Shown: positions 7,678 through 16,289, counted from the stretch's first letter. The stretch: DNA of 53,139 bases from Nitrososphaeraceae archaeon (GCA_021325295.1 JAJPHM010000036.1:1-53139), one strand, 5' to 3'. Notes: generated by a model not told the origin, from the letters alone. Translations and numbers: made by a program.

Positions 7678-9180
7678 CTAGTCTGGAGGAGGACCTGCTT
7701 TACCACCTGCAAGCATTCTATCATACAGGTTCTCTGTATAGTATTTTTCATAAAATGAAACATGCTGGTCTTCTATATTCATCAGGTATTCATGTACCCT
7801 TTGTGCAGCTTCTCTTCCTGATGCCATTGCCTTCACTACAAGGCTGTCCCCAGTTGTCACATCGCCGCACGCAAAAACATTCTTGATCGATGTTTTGAAC
7901 TGATCTGTAATTTCTATCGAGCCTTTCTTACCTGTCTTTAACCCGGCCTCCTTGGTGAGAAAAGAGTTTGGAGATCTCCCTACTGCAAGAAGTACACTTG
8001 AGCAGACCATTTTAAACTCGCCGCCAGGTATTGGCTCCGGTTGCCTTCTTCCAGTTTCATCCGGGCCACCCAGCTGCATAGAGTTCATGACTGCAAACGC
8101 GACATGCTTGCTATCTCCGACTTTCGCTTTCCCCTCTTGCGCCTCGTAAGCCTTGGGCTCTGCCAGAAACAGGAACTTTACTCCCTCTTCTTTTGCCTCT
8201 TCGAGCATTATAGGATCAGCCGGCATATCATTTTCTGTCCTCCTGTATACGATGGTGACATTGCCCTGGCTTAGCCTCAATGCAGTCCGCGCGCAATCAA
8301 GTGCTGAATCCCCGCCGCCGATTACGATGATCTCCTTGCCTAGCTCAAACGTTGGGTTTTGCAAATAACTTTGTACACCATTGACAAATACATTTTCAAG
8401 AAAATTGTACCCATTGTATACGCCTTTGAGTTCAATTCCCGGAGTATCCAGCCTTGCAGGGTCTTTGGATCCTGTGGCGATTAAAATAGCATCATTATCG
8501 TCAAGCAGTCCAGAAAATGTCACATCTCTGCCCACTTTAAAACCGGTTTTTATCTCGATTCCCATTTCTTTTATCTTGTCAACTTCAGCCAGAAGCACAT
8601 CTTTGGGCAGGTGGTAATCAGGTATTCCGTACCATGCTGTCCCTCCAGCCTGCGGAAGTTCTTCATAAATGACTACATTGTGACCATATCTTTTGAGAAG
8701 CTCCGCTGCAGCCAAGCCTGCCGGACCGGCACCAATAACTGCCACATTCTTACCCGTGTTTGTGATAGTTGAAGGCGACTGCTGTCGATTTTTCCGTTCC
8801 CAGTCTGCCACATACCGCTGGATTAGCCCTATTCCTATTGGCTGACCTGCCCAGCGCAGCACGCAGGCGTCCTCGCAGAGGCCCTGAAGCTGTGGACAGC
8901 ACCTTGCAGTAACGCCGATAAGTGGGTTTGTTTCCCTTATGCGCTCATATGCAGTCTTGAAGTCCCCTCTAGCGACTGCCTCATTCATACCCCTGACATC
9001 TAGCAGGACAGGACATGCATCGATGCAAACCGGCGTCCCACATAGCAAGCAGCGGTTCGCCTCTTGCATGACCTGCTCTTCCGTGTAAGGCTGCTGGACT
9101 TCAGAGAAATCCTTCTTGCGCTGCTGAGGGTCGGATTTTTTAAAGGGAAAAGCGCCGACCCGGTTTGGCTCGACTTTCAT
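7678..9180 (-). CDS. GltD-like NAD(P)H-dependent oxidoreductase (glutamate synthase small subunit family)
   Basis: A 500-residue FAD/NAD(P)H and iron-sulfur protein. The N-terminal region has a Cys pattern CLLCGTPVCIDACP and a second set CCPQLQGLCEDACV, for the two [4Fe-4S] clusters of the GltD family. The FAD site GAGPAGLAAAELLKRYGHNVVIYE is near residue 150, the NAD(P)H site GGGDSALDCARTALRL near residue 290, and FACGDVTTGDS is the closing FAD motif. The ATG at 9180 is preferred over an in-frame codon at 9195 because a TATATTAT (9203-9210) lies 26 bp upstream. No GltB-type large subunit is nearby, so it may serve another electron carrier, as NfnB/SudA-like members do. Confidence 0.85.
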   Translation of the reverse strand: MKVEPNRVGAFPFKKSDPQQRKKDFSEVQQPYTEEQVMQEANRCLLCGTPVCIDACPVLLDVRGMNEAVARGDFKTAYERIRETNPLIGVTARCCPQLQGLCEDACVLRWAGQPIGIGLIQRYVADWERKNRQQSPSTITNTGKNVAVIGAGPAGLAAAELLKRYGHNVVIYEELPQAGGTAWYGIPDYHLPKDVLLAEVDKIKEMGIEIKTGFKVGRDVTFSGLLDDNDAILIATGSKDPARLDTPGIELKGVYNGYNFLENVFVNGVQSYLQNPTFELGKEIIVIGGGDSALDCARTALRLSQGNVTIVYRRTENDMPADPIMLEEAKEEGVKFLFLAEPKAYEAQEGKAKVGDSKHVAFAVMNSMQLGGPDETGRRQPEPIPGGEFKMVCSSVLLAVGRSPNSFLTKEAGLKTGKKGSIEITDQFKTSIKNVFACGDVTTGDSLVVKAMASGREAAQRVHEYLMNIEDQHVSFYEKYYTENLYDRMLAGGKAGPPPD

Positions 9181-9240
9181 CAATGATAATCTCAAATTTT
9201 TGTATATTATTATTTCGGGCTAAATGAAATAGATCAGCTT

Positions 9241-9777
9241 CTATGCCGCTGAGTACAAAAGATAGGAACTTGCGGCAACAAGCAGACCAATATCATGCAG
9301 CTCTTTGCTTACCTTGACGTTATGTCCATGTATCCCCAGACCAGACAGCTCGCCCACAGGGACTCCCCTGTATCTTCTCAGCCTGTGTTTGCCATGATGC
9401 TCAATGTCTGCAAGGTCAGTATAAGGAAAGTTGACCAGGCGGCAGATGTACCTGTGGCTTTGGAGGTATTCATGAAGGGGCCTACCTTCAGGGTGGTTCA
9501 TGAACATGTAGAACCTGTCATTGTGTTTGAATAGGTGATCTTTTATGGTAAGCACTTCTCTGGACTCATTTCGACTGACATCATGCACAGCGAGCGAGAA
9601 AGGCCTGATTTTTCCATGCACTTTGCTTGAGAGATTCCACTTGTCGCCGGCCCTATTTTGCAGTATGAAGGAAAGCTCTGGTCCCTTTTTTATTTCGGCT
9701 ATTTCGTAATTATTGGAAAAGATCTTGGCTCCAAGTGGATCTCTATCTGTGTCTTTTTTGATTACATAGTGATCCAA
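9241..9777 (-). CDS. Possible Tubby C2/LOR-like (scramblase fold) protein
   Basis: A 178-residue protein with a TTG start. It opens with YVIKKDTDRDPLGAKIF and continues as a series of short beta strands, each ending in charged turns. It closes with a hydrophobic helix ELHDIGLLVAASSYLLYSA. A beta barrel with a buried C-terminal helix is the layout of the LURP-one/Tubby C2/scramblase superfamily, and the closing ELHDIGLL resembles it, but the match is by overall pattern, not a diagnostic motif. An AT-rich (TTTA)n run at about 9811-9828 lies where its TATA box should be. Role unknown. Confidence 0.5.
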   Translation of the reverse strand: MDHYVIKKDTDRDPLGAKIFSNNYEIAEIKKGPELSFILQNRAGDKWNLSSKVHGKIRPFSLAVHDVSRNESREVLTIKDHLFKHNDRFYMFMNHPEGRPLHEYLQSHRYICRLVNFPYTDLADIEHHGKHRLRRYRGVPVGELSGLGIHGHNVKVSKELHDIGLLVAASSYLLYSAA

Positions 9778-10391
9778 TTGCAGGATACCGATCAGGTACA
9801 GTGATGTTGGAAATTTATTTATTTATTTGTGCATTACCTGCGTTTCAGGACTGACCAAGACCCCTGTCAAGATACTGTTGAAATGCGGCAAATGGATATG
9901 CTCCAACTAGCGTGCACAGGCTTTGGCTTGGAATTCTGCCCCGCCGTCGCCATAAAAATGGCAATACCACCTTAAACGGTATCAATTGCTACGGCAGCAG
10001 CTATACTAGTTGGATTCCTCTAACCTGCCACCTTTTTCTTCTTTATCTTTGTCGGCTCGCCGCTTTCTTCTCAATTACAAGTCGCCGATACAATTCCTGT
10101 AAAGGAGATATCTGGAACCGGTTTAAATTGTTACAATTGTATATCAATAATAGAACAGATAGAGATCAATTTATGACATATTTGGTAAGAGATAGTTGTC
10201 AAGTTAACGGAGCCAACAATAACCCAGAAAAGACTATAGATTGAATCGAAAATATGCCATACTTTTCTTGCTGCTTGATGCTAATCCAGCTGCGCTAAAT
10301 TCACGCATGTAGCAAGCATGAACAACCAGAAATTATCCTTTGATTTCTGCTCCAAACGCTTGGGTATTAGCCTTTTTTATATCCTAATTAA
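9778..10391. other. 614-bp gap, possibly with a decayed membrane-protein frame
   Basis: No intact gene is convincing here. One plus-strand frame (9958-10176) reads like a membrane segment followed by a Cys-x-x-Cys (TVSIATAAAILVGFL, then CYNC) but is cut by two in-frame stops and lacks a clear promoter. The longer open frame at 9912-10244 has an odd composition and looks spurious. The short (TTTA)n run at the left end probably belongs to the promoter of the leftward gene. Confidence 0.3.
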
Positions 10392-11975
10392 TCAAGCCTT
10401 ACCATAGACTTTTATCGTCTGCATGCCACCAGACCTGTCTATCTTGTGCCAATGATGACTTTTCCCAAATATTGCCCTAAATGCAGAGACTATGGTTGTA
10501 TAGTCCAGAAACTGCTTGTATATTACTACAAAAAAGGGCGAGTACAGTGCAAGCTTGTATTTCTCGTTATCGATAGAAAGCGCAACCAGAGCAACGAAAA
10601 CCTGGACTGCAAGGAACAAAAGTTCCATCTTTAGAAATACTAGCAATCCTCCAGTGAGTGCAAGGTATATCCCAGCGCCCAGAGCAACAAAACTCGTTAT
10701 TGGATTGAACAAAGATAGCAGGATCATGGGGAAGACAAGCGAATGCAGCAGGCCATACCTTCTGTTCCAAATAGCATCTCTGTGTTTGAAGATTGTCTGG
10801 TACGTTCCGGTGCTCCAGCGCAATCTTTGCTTGTATAGGACTTTCCATGTTGATGGAACTTCTGTAAAACCAAGCCCTGTCGAGCTTGAACCCACTTGCA
10901 GCCCTGTTTTCAAAAGTTTGATAGTAAGGTCAAAATCCTCTGTCAGCGTGTCAGTATCGTACCCTCCAGCCTGAATAGTTTCGTTCCTCCTAAAGGCCCC
11001 GAAAGCCCCGGGCACCACCATTACGGATCCATACAACGCAAATGCCCTCCGTACCACGTTTATACCCATCATGTATTCCAGCTCCTGAATCCGGGTAATT
11101 GTCGATTTGCTGTTGAGTACCCTTATGTTCCCCGCAACAGCCGCCACCTTTTCGTCACCCATGATCCTGACTATTCTATCAATTGCTTCCCGTTCCACCA
11201 TGCTGTCAGAATCTATTGTTATTACTATCTCTCCCCGAGCAAAGAGCAGACCGTAATTTAGAGCCGAAGCCTTGCCGCCATTTGGCTTTCTCAGCACTTT
11301 TACCCCAAGCCGCTTGTACCACGAGGCAATTATTGAGGTCAGATCCGTAGAGCCATCATCGATTACAATTATCTCCTTGTTCTCGTATTTTAGGTTCATG
11401 AGGCTCTCAAGTGTTCTTGATATAACCTCCCCTTCATTGTACGCGGGAACAAGTATAGTTACAAGTGGTCTGTATGAGTATGAGTATGATTCACCGTCTT
11501 GTTGTCGGGATTCTTGAATTTTGAACATCATCGCAAGGGGTAGTGGAAACGTGCCAACGAATATTGAAATGCTAAAGCCCACGGTCATGATTATCCTCAG
11601 AAGTGTCTCAGCCGGTGGTCCCATGTAGCCCAGAGATGAAAGTATTAAAGACCCGACGAGCGGTGCCAGGGCAACAAGCAAAATAGGAGCAAGTCCCCTC
11701 TCTCTTCCAAGTTCCTTCCTTCTGATCTTTCTCTTTGACGTCCATAAAAGCCATAAAGTAGCAGAGAATGCACAACCTGCTGCCATGTACATATCTACTG
11801 TTCCTATCAAGTATATCAGCAAAAAAATAGAGCCGACAGCCACTGTGCTGAACAGTATCGTTGCGCGATTAATCTTTGTCTTTACCTTTACCTTTGTCTT
11901 GCCACTTGATGGTAGATGAGCATTTTCGCCCTTGACATCTGACCTCACCTCAATTGCTCTAGAATCATCTGTCAT
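10392..11975 (-). CDS. Processive family 2 glycosyltransferase (hyaluronan/cellulose synthase-like)
   Basis: Membrane glycosyltransferase that probably polymerises a beta-linked sugar from UDP-sugar and extrudes it. Numbering from an upstream GTG at 11996 (the ATG at 11975 is seven codons in), about four helices precede a GT-A domain with all key motifs: DDGSTD (213-218), DSDS for the metal-binding D-x-D (262-265), TED general base (352-354) and QRLRW (390-394), the Q-x-x-R-W motif of processive enzymes. About three to four helices follow. It lies 54 bp downstream of, and in line with, the TackOD1 gene, suggesting one operon and regulated exopolysaccharide synthesis. No PilZ domain is present. 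The polymer cannot be deduced. Confidence 0.87.
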   Translation of the reverse strand: MTDDSRAIEVRSDVKGENAHLPSSGKTKVKVKTKINRATILFSTVAVGSIFLLIYLIGTVDMYMAAGCAFSATLWLLWTSKRKIRRKELGRERGLAPILLVALAPLVGSLILSSLGYMGPPAETLLRIIMTVGFSISIFVGTFPLPLAMMFKIQESRQQDGESYSYSYRPLVTILVPAYNEGEVISRTLESLMNLKYENKEIIVIDDGSTDLTSIIASWYKRLGVKVLRKPNGGKASALNYGLLFARGEIVITIDSDSMVEREAIDRIVRIMGDEKVAAVAGNIRVLNSKSTITRIQELEYMMGINVVRRAFALYGSVMVVPGAFGAFRRNETIQAGGYDTDTLTEDFDLTIKLLKTGLQVGSSSTGLGFTEVPSTWKVLYKQRLRWSTGTYQTIFKHRDAIWNRRYGLLHSLVFPMILLSLFNPITSFVALGAGIYLALTGGLLVFLKMELLFLAVQVFVALVALSIDNEKYKLALYSPFFVVIYKQFLDYTTIVSAFRAIFGKSHHWHKIDRSGGMQTIKVYGKA

Positions 11976-12029
11976 TGTACAGGTCAACCAACACACTTAT
12001 TTTTTGTCAGTTAGGTATGCTAGGCTAGA

Positions 12030-13589
12030 TTAGGTTCCAACAGGAGGGACGTTCAGCCTTGCCAGTGCTTCGTCTATTGTCCTGCCCTCCACCAGATTTA
12101 TGTTAAAGCCAGCAGCATAATTGCGGACGCTGTCAGATGGTCCAGGGATAGCTACAATGAGAGATTCGCAGCCTATGTCACATATCTTTCCATAGACTCT
12201 GGTGATCTGCTCCAGTTCTACTTGGTTATTTGATACTATAATCTCCACGACCATGTTGTTTTTATTGCCATTGGAGTCAGCAGACATGGTGTAAGGGGAG
12301 CCTGATTCTGAACCGACCCCCTGCAAGCCACCCAAGATAAGGACATCAAAAACGTGCTGCGTTCCTGATCGGCCTATTACAAAAGCAGGCGAGACTACAG
12401 TGTAGCCAAGCGACCTGAAGTGTGCGGTGCAGGCTGCAATAGGCTTTATCTGCTCACCCAGCTTTTGTGCGGCGTGTTCGTTCAGGGTATATGCATATAG
12501 ATACTGCTCATTTTCTTCGTCAACCCCAAATGCAGCGCTGCATTCAGCACACTTCATGATTTGCAGCAAATCTTTGTTTCTCGAATTACATACAATGCAA
12601 ACATACATCTGCGACAGGTTTCGGTAGTCTGAACCTACCATATGCAGCTTGACATGGCACTTTGGGCACACAAGATCGCCACTTGGAGTCTGGAAGTGTT
12701 CCTGCCGCTCAACAAATCCACAGGCAAAGTGCTCCAATACGTTGTGTTTGCTCAAATTCATGGAATTGCATACAGGGCAGAGGTTCTTGAGTTGCACATT
12801 TGGAGAGTCGCATGATTTGCAGGTTAATATCTTGTCCGAGAGCTCTGAATCGAGCAGTCCCCGGCGTGTCAACGAATCAAGAATTTGCTTTAGTCTACCT
12901 GTGTCTAGATTAAGGGCAGCTGCACCCTCAAAAAAATACCCTTCTGGCTTTGTCAAATCTATTCGAGGAGTGATTTTGCTCACTCTGCCAAACAGAAACA
13001 GTTCCATTATAGTCCGCTCTTCTTTGCTCAGGGTATTTGTTGAAGATTTGGATTCACTGGCGTGTTCAATCCCATGGCCAGTGGGATAGTTGAGGATGCC
13101 TTCTTTTTCTTTCCTGTTTATGCTCTGGCTTGTAGTCTGAATGGGAACAGCAGTGCTGCCATTAGTAGAGATAGTGGCAGCCTCAATTTTTGGAGAGGCT
13201 GGTAATCCACTTGACTTCCTTTGCGAATTTTGAGATGAAAGGAATCGGCTAATGACAAAAGTGCCATATCCTGCCAAGATGCCAAGCTCGTACATGCCAA
13301 GCAGGGTAGCTAGTGCTGTCTGCTGAATATCACCATATACCATTGTCGAATACTGTGTATTTTTTATCAAGGAAATAAAGGCGGCAAATGGCGCAATACT
13401 GGATAATTGTGATTTGAAAACCACTGAACCATACCAGATAGCACCCCCAGAGCCTGTAGCCCATACAGTCAGAATCAACTCGCCTAACCTGTACTTTGAC
13501 ATTCTAACAGATGGAAGGCATATGCCAAAGGCAAATCCTACTGCCAGCATGACTGCAGGGGCAACAACCATCGACGGAATGTAGTTCAT
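12030..13589 (-). CDS. Membrane-anchored TackOD1 zinc-ribbon protein with Mrr-like C-terminal domain
   Basis: A 519-residue multidomain protein. Residues 7-117 hold about three to four membrane helices, then a Ser/Thr-rich linker to about 185. A winged-helix-like segment (190-252) leads into the cysteine-rich core: C257/C260, C271/C274, C290, C308/C311, C331/C334, C347/C350. The HFACGFV...LVCPKC...GSDYR pattern matches the thaumarchaeal output domain TackOD1, found at the end of archaeal signalling proteins. Residues 380-510 resemble a restriction-endonuclease-like (Mrr-type) fold: FDVLILGG, then VVEIIVSN, then an alpha/beta stretch ending in NLVEG. The position expected for the catalytic Lys (E-x-K) is Ile451, so the fold is probably not a nuclease but a sensor or binding module. 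It precedes the glycosyltransferase in the same direction. Confidence 0.75.
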   Translation of the reverse strand: MNYIPSMVVAPAVMLAVGFAFGICLPSVRMSKYRLGELILTVWATGSGGAIWYGSVVFKSQLSSIAPFAAFISLIKNTQYSTMVYGDIQQTALATLLGMYELGILAGYGTFVISRFLSSQNSQRKSSGLPASPKIEAATISTNGSTAVPIQTTSQSINRKEKEGILNYPTGHGIEHASESKSSTNTLSKEERTIMELFLFGRVSKITPRIDLTKPEGYFFEGAAALNLDTGRLKQILDSLTRRGLLDSELSDKILTCKSCDSPNVQLKNLCPVCNSMNLSKHNVLEHFACGFVERQEHFQTPSGDLVCPKCHVKLHMVGSDYRNLSQMYVCIVCNSRNKDLLQIMKCAECSAAFGVDEENEQYLYAYTLNEHAAQKLGEQIKPIAACTAHFRSLGYTVVSPAFVIGRSGTQHVFDVLILGGLQGVGSESGSPYTMSADSNGNKNNMVVEIIVSNNQVELEQITRVYGKICDIGCESLIVAIPGPSDSVRNYAAGFNINLVEGRTIDEALARLNVPPVGT

Positions 13590-13595
13590 TGATAC

Positions 13596-13850
13596 TCACT
13601 CTCGACCTGCAACTTCAACTTCGGGTTTTGCAGCAAGCTTCAGTAACGACGACAGGTGGTATGACAGGCATCGAACGGTTCTTTTACAATACGTAAATCT
13701 TTTAGAAATATCAATAGCGAGAGAATTTTTAAAGTACAAACCATCAGTTGACACTACAGTATCAGCCGAATTCTCAACCATTGCCATCGCGGTATTGGCA
13801 TGATATTTAAGAGCAATGTGAGACAGATCTATAGTTTGCTTCTTCGACAA
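13596..13850 (-). CDS. Uncertain small ORF upstream of the TackOD1 gene
   Basis: An 84-codon frame starting at TTG and ending 6 bp before the TackOD1 start, in the same frame, separated by a TGA. An AATAAATAG element lies about 20-25 bp upstream of the TTG, which makes translation possible. However, a good TATA-like TTTAAAAA at 13727-13734 sits inside it and could instead drive the TackOD1-glycosyltransferase operon with a leader of about 115 nt. The predicted protein has no recognisable domain. Either a small protein or a leader region. Confidence 0.35.
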   Translation of the reverse strand: MSKKQTIDLSHIALKYHANTAMAMVENSADTVVSTDGLYFKNSLAIDISKRFTYCKRTVRCLSYHLSSLLKLAAKPEVEVAGRE

Positions 13851-14033
13851 TGGACCCTCGCGCTATTTATTGCGGGCGTAATTGAATTGAATTATTCCGA
13901 CCTTTCAAGAAGTGGCAGAGAAGCAATATTTGATTATTGAAATAAGAATAAACCGAATATGGTAGAATAAATCCGACCCATGGTTAATTTCCGAATCCTC
14001 TGAGCTTCCTGAAGCCTGATTCTATCTCTAGTA

Positions 14034-14062
14034 CCTGATCAGGAAACAAACTGGGTTTGTTT
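14034..14062. promoter_or_regulatory. Two adjacent perfect palindromes upstream of the lytic transglycosylase gene
   Basis: CCTGATCAGG (14034-14043) is a perfect 10-bp palindrome. It is immediately followed by AAACAAAC (14044-14051), TGG, GTTTGTTT (14055-14062), a perfect 8-bp inverted repeat with a 3-nt loop. The nearest TATA-like element for the ATG at 14137 is ACTTAAGAG near 14105-14113, so the palindromes would sit about 45-75 bp upstream of it, fitting an activator or repressor site. As RNA they could form a hairpin if transcription started upstream. Confidence 0.45.
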
Positions 14063-14136
14063 TACTTGATTTGAATACTGCATTTGAAGATATTTGTGAG
14101 CCAAACTTAAGAGCAAGCATTCAATATACAATTGCG

Positions 14137-14937
14137 ATGGCAATCTTTAAGATCATTCTTGCGCTGTCAACTATCGTTTTGTCCACGTTCATTTTATCTT
14201 TATCATCTATTCATGAAACAGCAGATTCCTCTCCATCGACAACATATACTGTACAACCAGGAGATTACCTCTACGAAATCGGACAAAAATTCGGTGTACC
14301 CTGGCATGACATAGCACAGGCAAACAATATTCAATCACCATACACAATATATCCCAGAGAGGTTCTTGTAATCCCACTATCCAACCAAAAAGACACAATT
14401 GCTACGGGCAATTCTGCGTATGATCAGTTTGACCCATATATCCTGAGTTCGTCGGTAAGTTATGACTATGCTGATCCAATGATGATAAAATCAATAATAG
14501 CCGTGGAATCGAGCTTTAACCCACAGGCAGTAAGCCCTGATAGCCCATGTGGTATACCTATAGGATGGATAGATTCTCAGAGCAGATCCTTTGGCTTGAT
14601 GCAGGTTACACCAGCATGCATACAACCACAAGCAGGACAGCCTGACCTTATCACAGATCCAAGTTCACCTAGCTGGTCTTATTCATGGTTCAACCCGCAG
14701 TACAATATTGCACAAGGAATAGAGGTGTTATCGGGCCAACTATCATATATGAAAAGCAAGTTTAATGCATGCACAAGCAACCAGTACATGCTCATGGCAG
14801 TGGGCGCATACAATGCCGGACAGGATGCAGTATATGGCTGTGGTTCTTGGAGTAATAGAGCCAATACGTACATCAACAATGTTTTGTCTCAGTACCAGAT
14901 CTTTGCACAAATGGCAGTAGGACCCTATCCTTATTGA
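14137..14937 (+). CDS. Secreted LysM + SLT-type lytic transglycosylase
   Basis: A 266-residue exported protein that should cleave peptidoglycan glycan strands. Residues 1-24 form a signal peptide (I chose the ATG at 14137 over a TTG at 14071 because it gives one). LysM at about 36-80 (YTVQPGDYLYEIGQKFGV, ending in VLVIP) binds GlcNAc polymers. The goose-lysozyme-like SLT domain at about 110-255 has the catalytic Glu124 in AVESSFNP, SFGLMQV at 151-157 and AYNAG at 224-228, all expected for family 1 lytic transglycosylases. Extra cysteines suggest disulfides outside the cell. This archaeal lineage has no murein, so the target is likely bacterial: antagonism, feeding or defence. Base composition looks like the surroundings. 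Confidence 0.85.
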   Translation: MAIFKIILALSTIVLSTFILSLSSIHETADSSPSTTYTVQPGDYLYEIGQKFGVPWHDIAQANNIQSPYTIYPREVLVIPLSNQKDTIATGNSAYDQFDPYILSSSVSYDYADPMMIKSIIAVESSFNPQAVSPDSPCGIPIGWIDSQSRSFGLMQVTPACIQPQAGQPDLITDPSSPSWSYSWFNPQYNIAQGIEVLSGQLSYMKSKFNACTSNQYMLMAVGAYNAGQDAVYGCGSWSNRANTYINNVLSQYQIFAQMAVGPYPY

Positions 14938-15170
14938 TTAATCTGACAGATTCTTGGGGTTGATCTCAAATTGCCGCCTATCAATTCTGTTCTGTCTTGG
15001 GATAGCGGTTTTACAAGAACACTAATATCCCTTGATGCGTCAATTGGCTCTGTTAACCTAAATGGGCTCAAACTTGTTCACACAGTATTGACGATGTTCA
15101 ATCTTTGTGAAGCGCTCTGCATACCACGATAAAGAAGCAGGTTTACGTCATAAAATTGAGCTTTGTCCAA

Positions 15171-15359
15171 TCAACGTCTGACTTTCTCTTCAATTACGTC
15201 CAAAGCCTTTCGAATATAATCCGTTGTAAATAATGAAGGCAGGCTCAGCCTCAAATGACGTGGTAATCTCAGGTTAATGTCGCGTAGAATTTGTACTTGA
15301 TTACCAATGTCTGATTCTTTTTTGCAAAGATCTATCAACGATTCTAGCTCCTGATACAT
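15171..15359 (-). CDS. Small soluble protein of unknown function
   Basis: A 62-residue protein starting at the ATG at 15359, chosen because CTATAAAG at 15381-15388 is centred exactly 26 bp upstream. It is acidic-helical at the start (MYQELESLIDLCKKESDIGNQ), then has a basic LRLPRHLRLSLPSLF segment and a closing helix DYIRKALDVIEEKVRR. No family recognised. The good promoter and natural composition argue that it is real. Confidence 0.6.
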   Translation of the reverse strand: MYQELESLIDLCKKESDIGNQVQILRDINLRLPRHLRLSLPSLFTTDYIRKALDVIEEKVRR

Positions 15360-15762
15360 AATCAGAATCAAATTGCTCAGCTATAAAGCAATTATGTTAC
15401 TTAACCTCGTCGGTTGAAAAATATTGCTGAGAAGCTTTTCAAATGATTTTGATTTGAATTTTAATGTCGTTTCTCAATACATATTTAGATTGAAGTTACT
15501 GCATTGTCAAATAACTATCAAATTCGCATTATCAATCTGTCTGTAACTAAACGAGCCAACAACTGTTTTTGTAATGCGATATATGTGAATGCAAAGCAGC
15601 TGGAATGGTTGATGATTGCCGAGTAATCGGTTATTCGACAGACCAGAAGTTACCGGCTTTGTGGAAAGTCACCAATTCACGCTCAATTAGCTGGCAAGCC
15701 GCCTGACTTTCTTTTTATGAGTTAGTACTTTTTCCAAAAATCTAAACTTACCAGAACTGCTC
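15360..15762. other. 400-bp AT-rich gap without a recognised gene
   Basis: Apart from the TATA box of the leftward gene at 15381-15388, I see no open frame of protein-like composition, no strong inverted repeat and no RNA signature. The segment is AT-rich with scattered short T-runs. Confidence 0.4.
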
Positions 15763-15888
15763 TTAATAAGCATGCATGACTTGCTTGTGCCTCTTCAGAT
15801 GAGAATATCCACTAAAAATTTGATTGCACTTATCGCAAGGATGTGAGCGTATCAATCCAGTAACCCTTTCTTTCTCTGTGCTTAGCAT
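15763..15888 (-). CDS. C2H2 zinc-finger microprotein (41 aa)
   Basis: A 41-codon gene on the minus strand with one classical zinc finger: Cys18-x2-Cys21-x12-His34-x4-His39, with Phe25 and Leu31 at the usual hydrophobic positions (CDKCNQIFSGYSHLKRH). TTTTAAAATA at 15911-15920 is centred 26-27 bp upstream of the ATG, giving a leaderless mRNA. Single C2H2 fingers of this size are known in archaea and can bind DNA or proteins; the target here is unknown. A second, independent example lies at 31386-31532. Confidence 0.78.
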   Translation of the reverse strand: MLSTEKERVTGLIRSHPCDKCNQIFSGYSHLKRHKQVMHAY

Positions 15889-15910
15889 ACGACCTGTTCT
15901 ATACAAATCA

Positions 15911-15920
15911 TTTTAAAATA
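15911..15920 (-). promoter_or_regulatory. TATA box of the 41-aa zinc-finger gene
   Basis: TTTTAAAATA, centred about 27 bp from the ATG at 15888. Spacing matches the other leaderless promoters in the window. Confidence 0.6.
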
Positions 15921-16081
15921 TTGTGGAAAATGATTCTATGGAAACGCTTTTGCCTGAATATCTCTGATTGCAATTGAGGTGCAGATAGATTCTGGCTTCA
16001 AATTCGATTCCCAGTTAATTCTACAGATACTAGCAACCATTTCACGGACAGCCGATCTATAGTATAGTAGATTAGATTCTA

Positions 16082-16257
16082 TGTCAGAGTACAGCAACAT
16101 ACTCAGCTATTGGCCCATCTTCTGCTACAACAAGCCCTAGAATAGGCACTGCATCGACGACAGGAAAAGTATGACAAGTACTGACACTACAGGTGACATT
16201 ACAGGACCAAGTAGTACCTCAAGTAGTGCTGGCCGAAGTGGCACAACCTCCGGATAG
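16082..16257 (+). pseudogene. Relic of a Ser/Thr-rich low-complexity coding segment
   Basis: Within the 400-bp gap before the amidohydrolase gene, two adjacent plus-strand frames both read as Ser/Thr/Gly-rich sequence. One (16082-16173) reads as ATYSAIGPSSATTSPRIG and ends in a TGA at the point where the other (16171-16257, ATG to TAG, 28 codons) begins with MTSTDTTGDITGPSSTS. Joining them needs one frameshift. The pattern suggests a decayed linker or exported low-complexity protein. Chance cannot be excluded because the stretch is short. Nothing else is visible between 15921 and 16289. Confidence 0.3.
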
Positions 16258-16289
16258 ACTATGGCCAAATAGTCATTTACGCTTCAGAA

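Noticed and set aside
9912-10244. 110-codon GTG frame
   Set aside because: Odd composition (many Cys, Arg, Trp), no TATA box at the right spacing, no recognisable fold.
14950-15136. Open plus-strand frame of about 60 codons (SVLSWDSGFTRTLISLDASI)
   Set aside because: No start codon with a promoter and no recognised domain; too short to call a relic with confidence.
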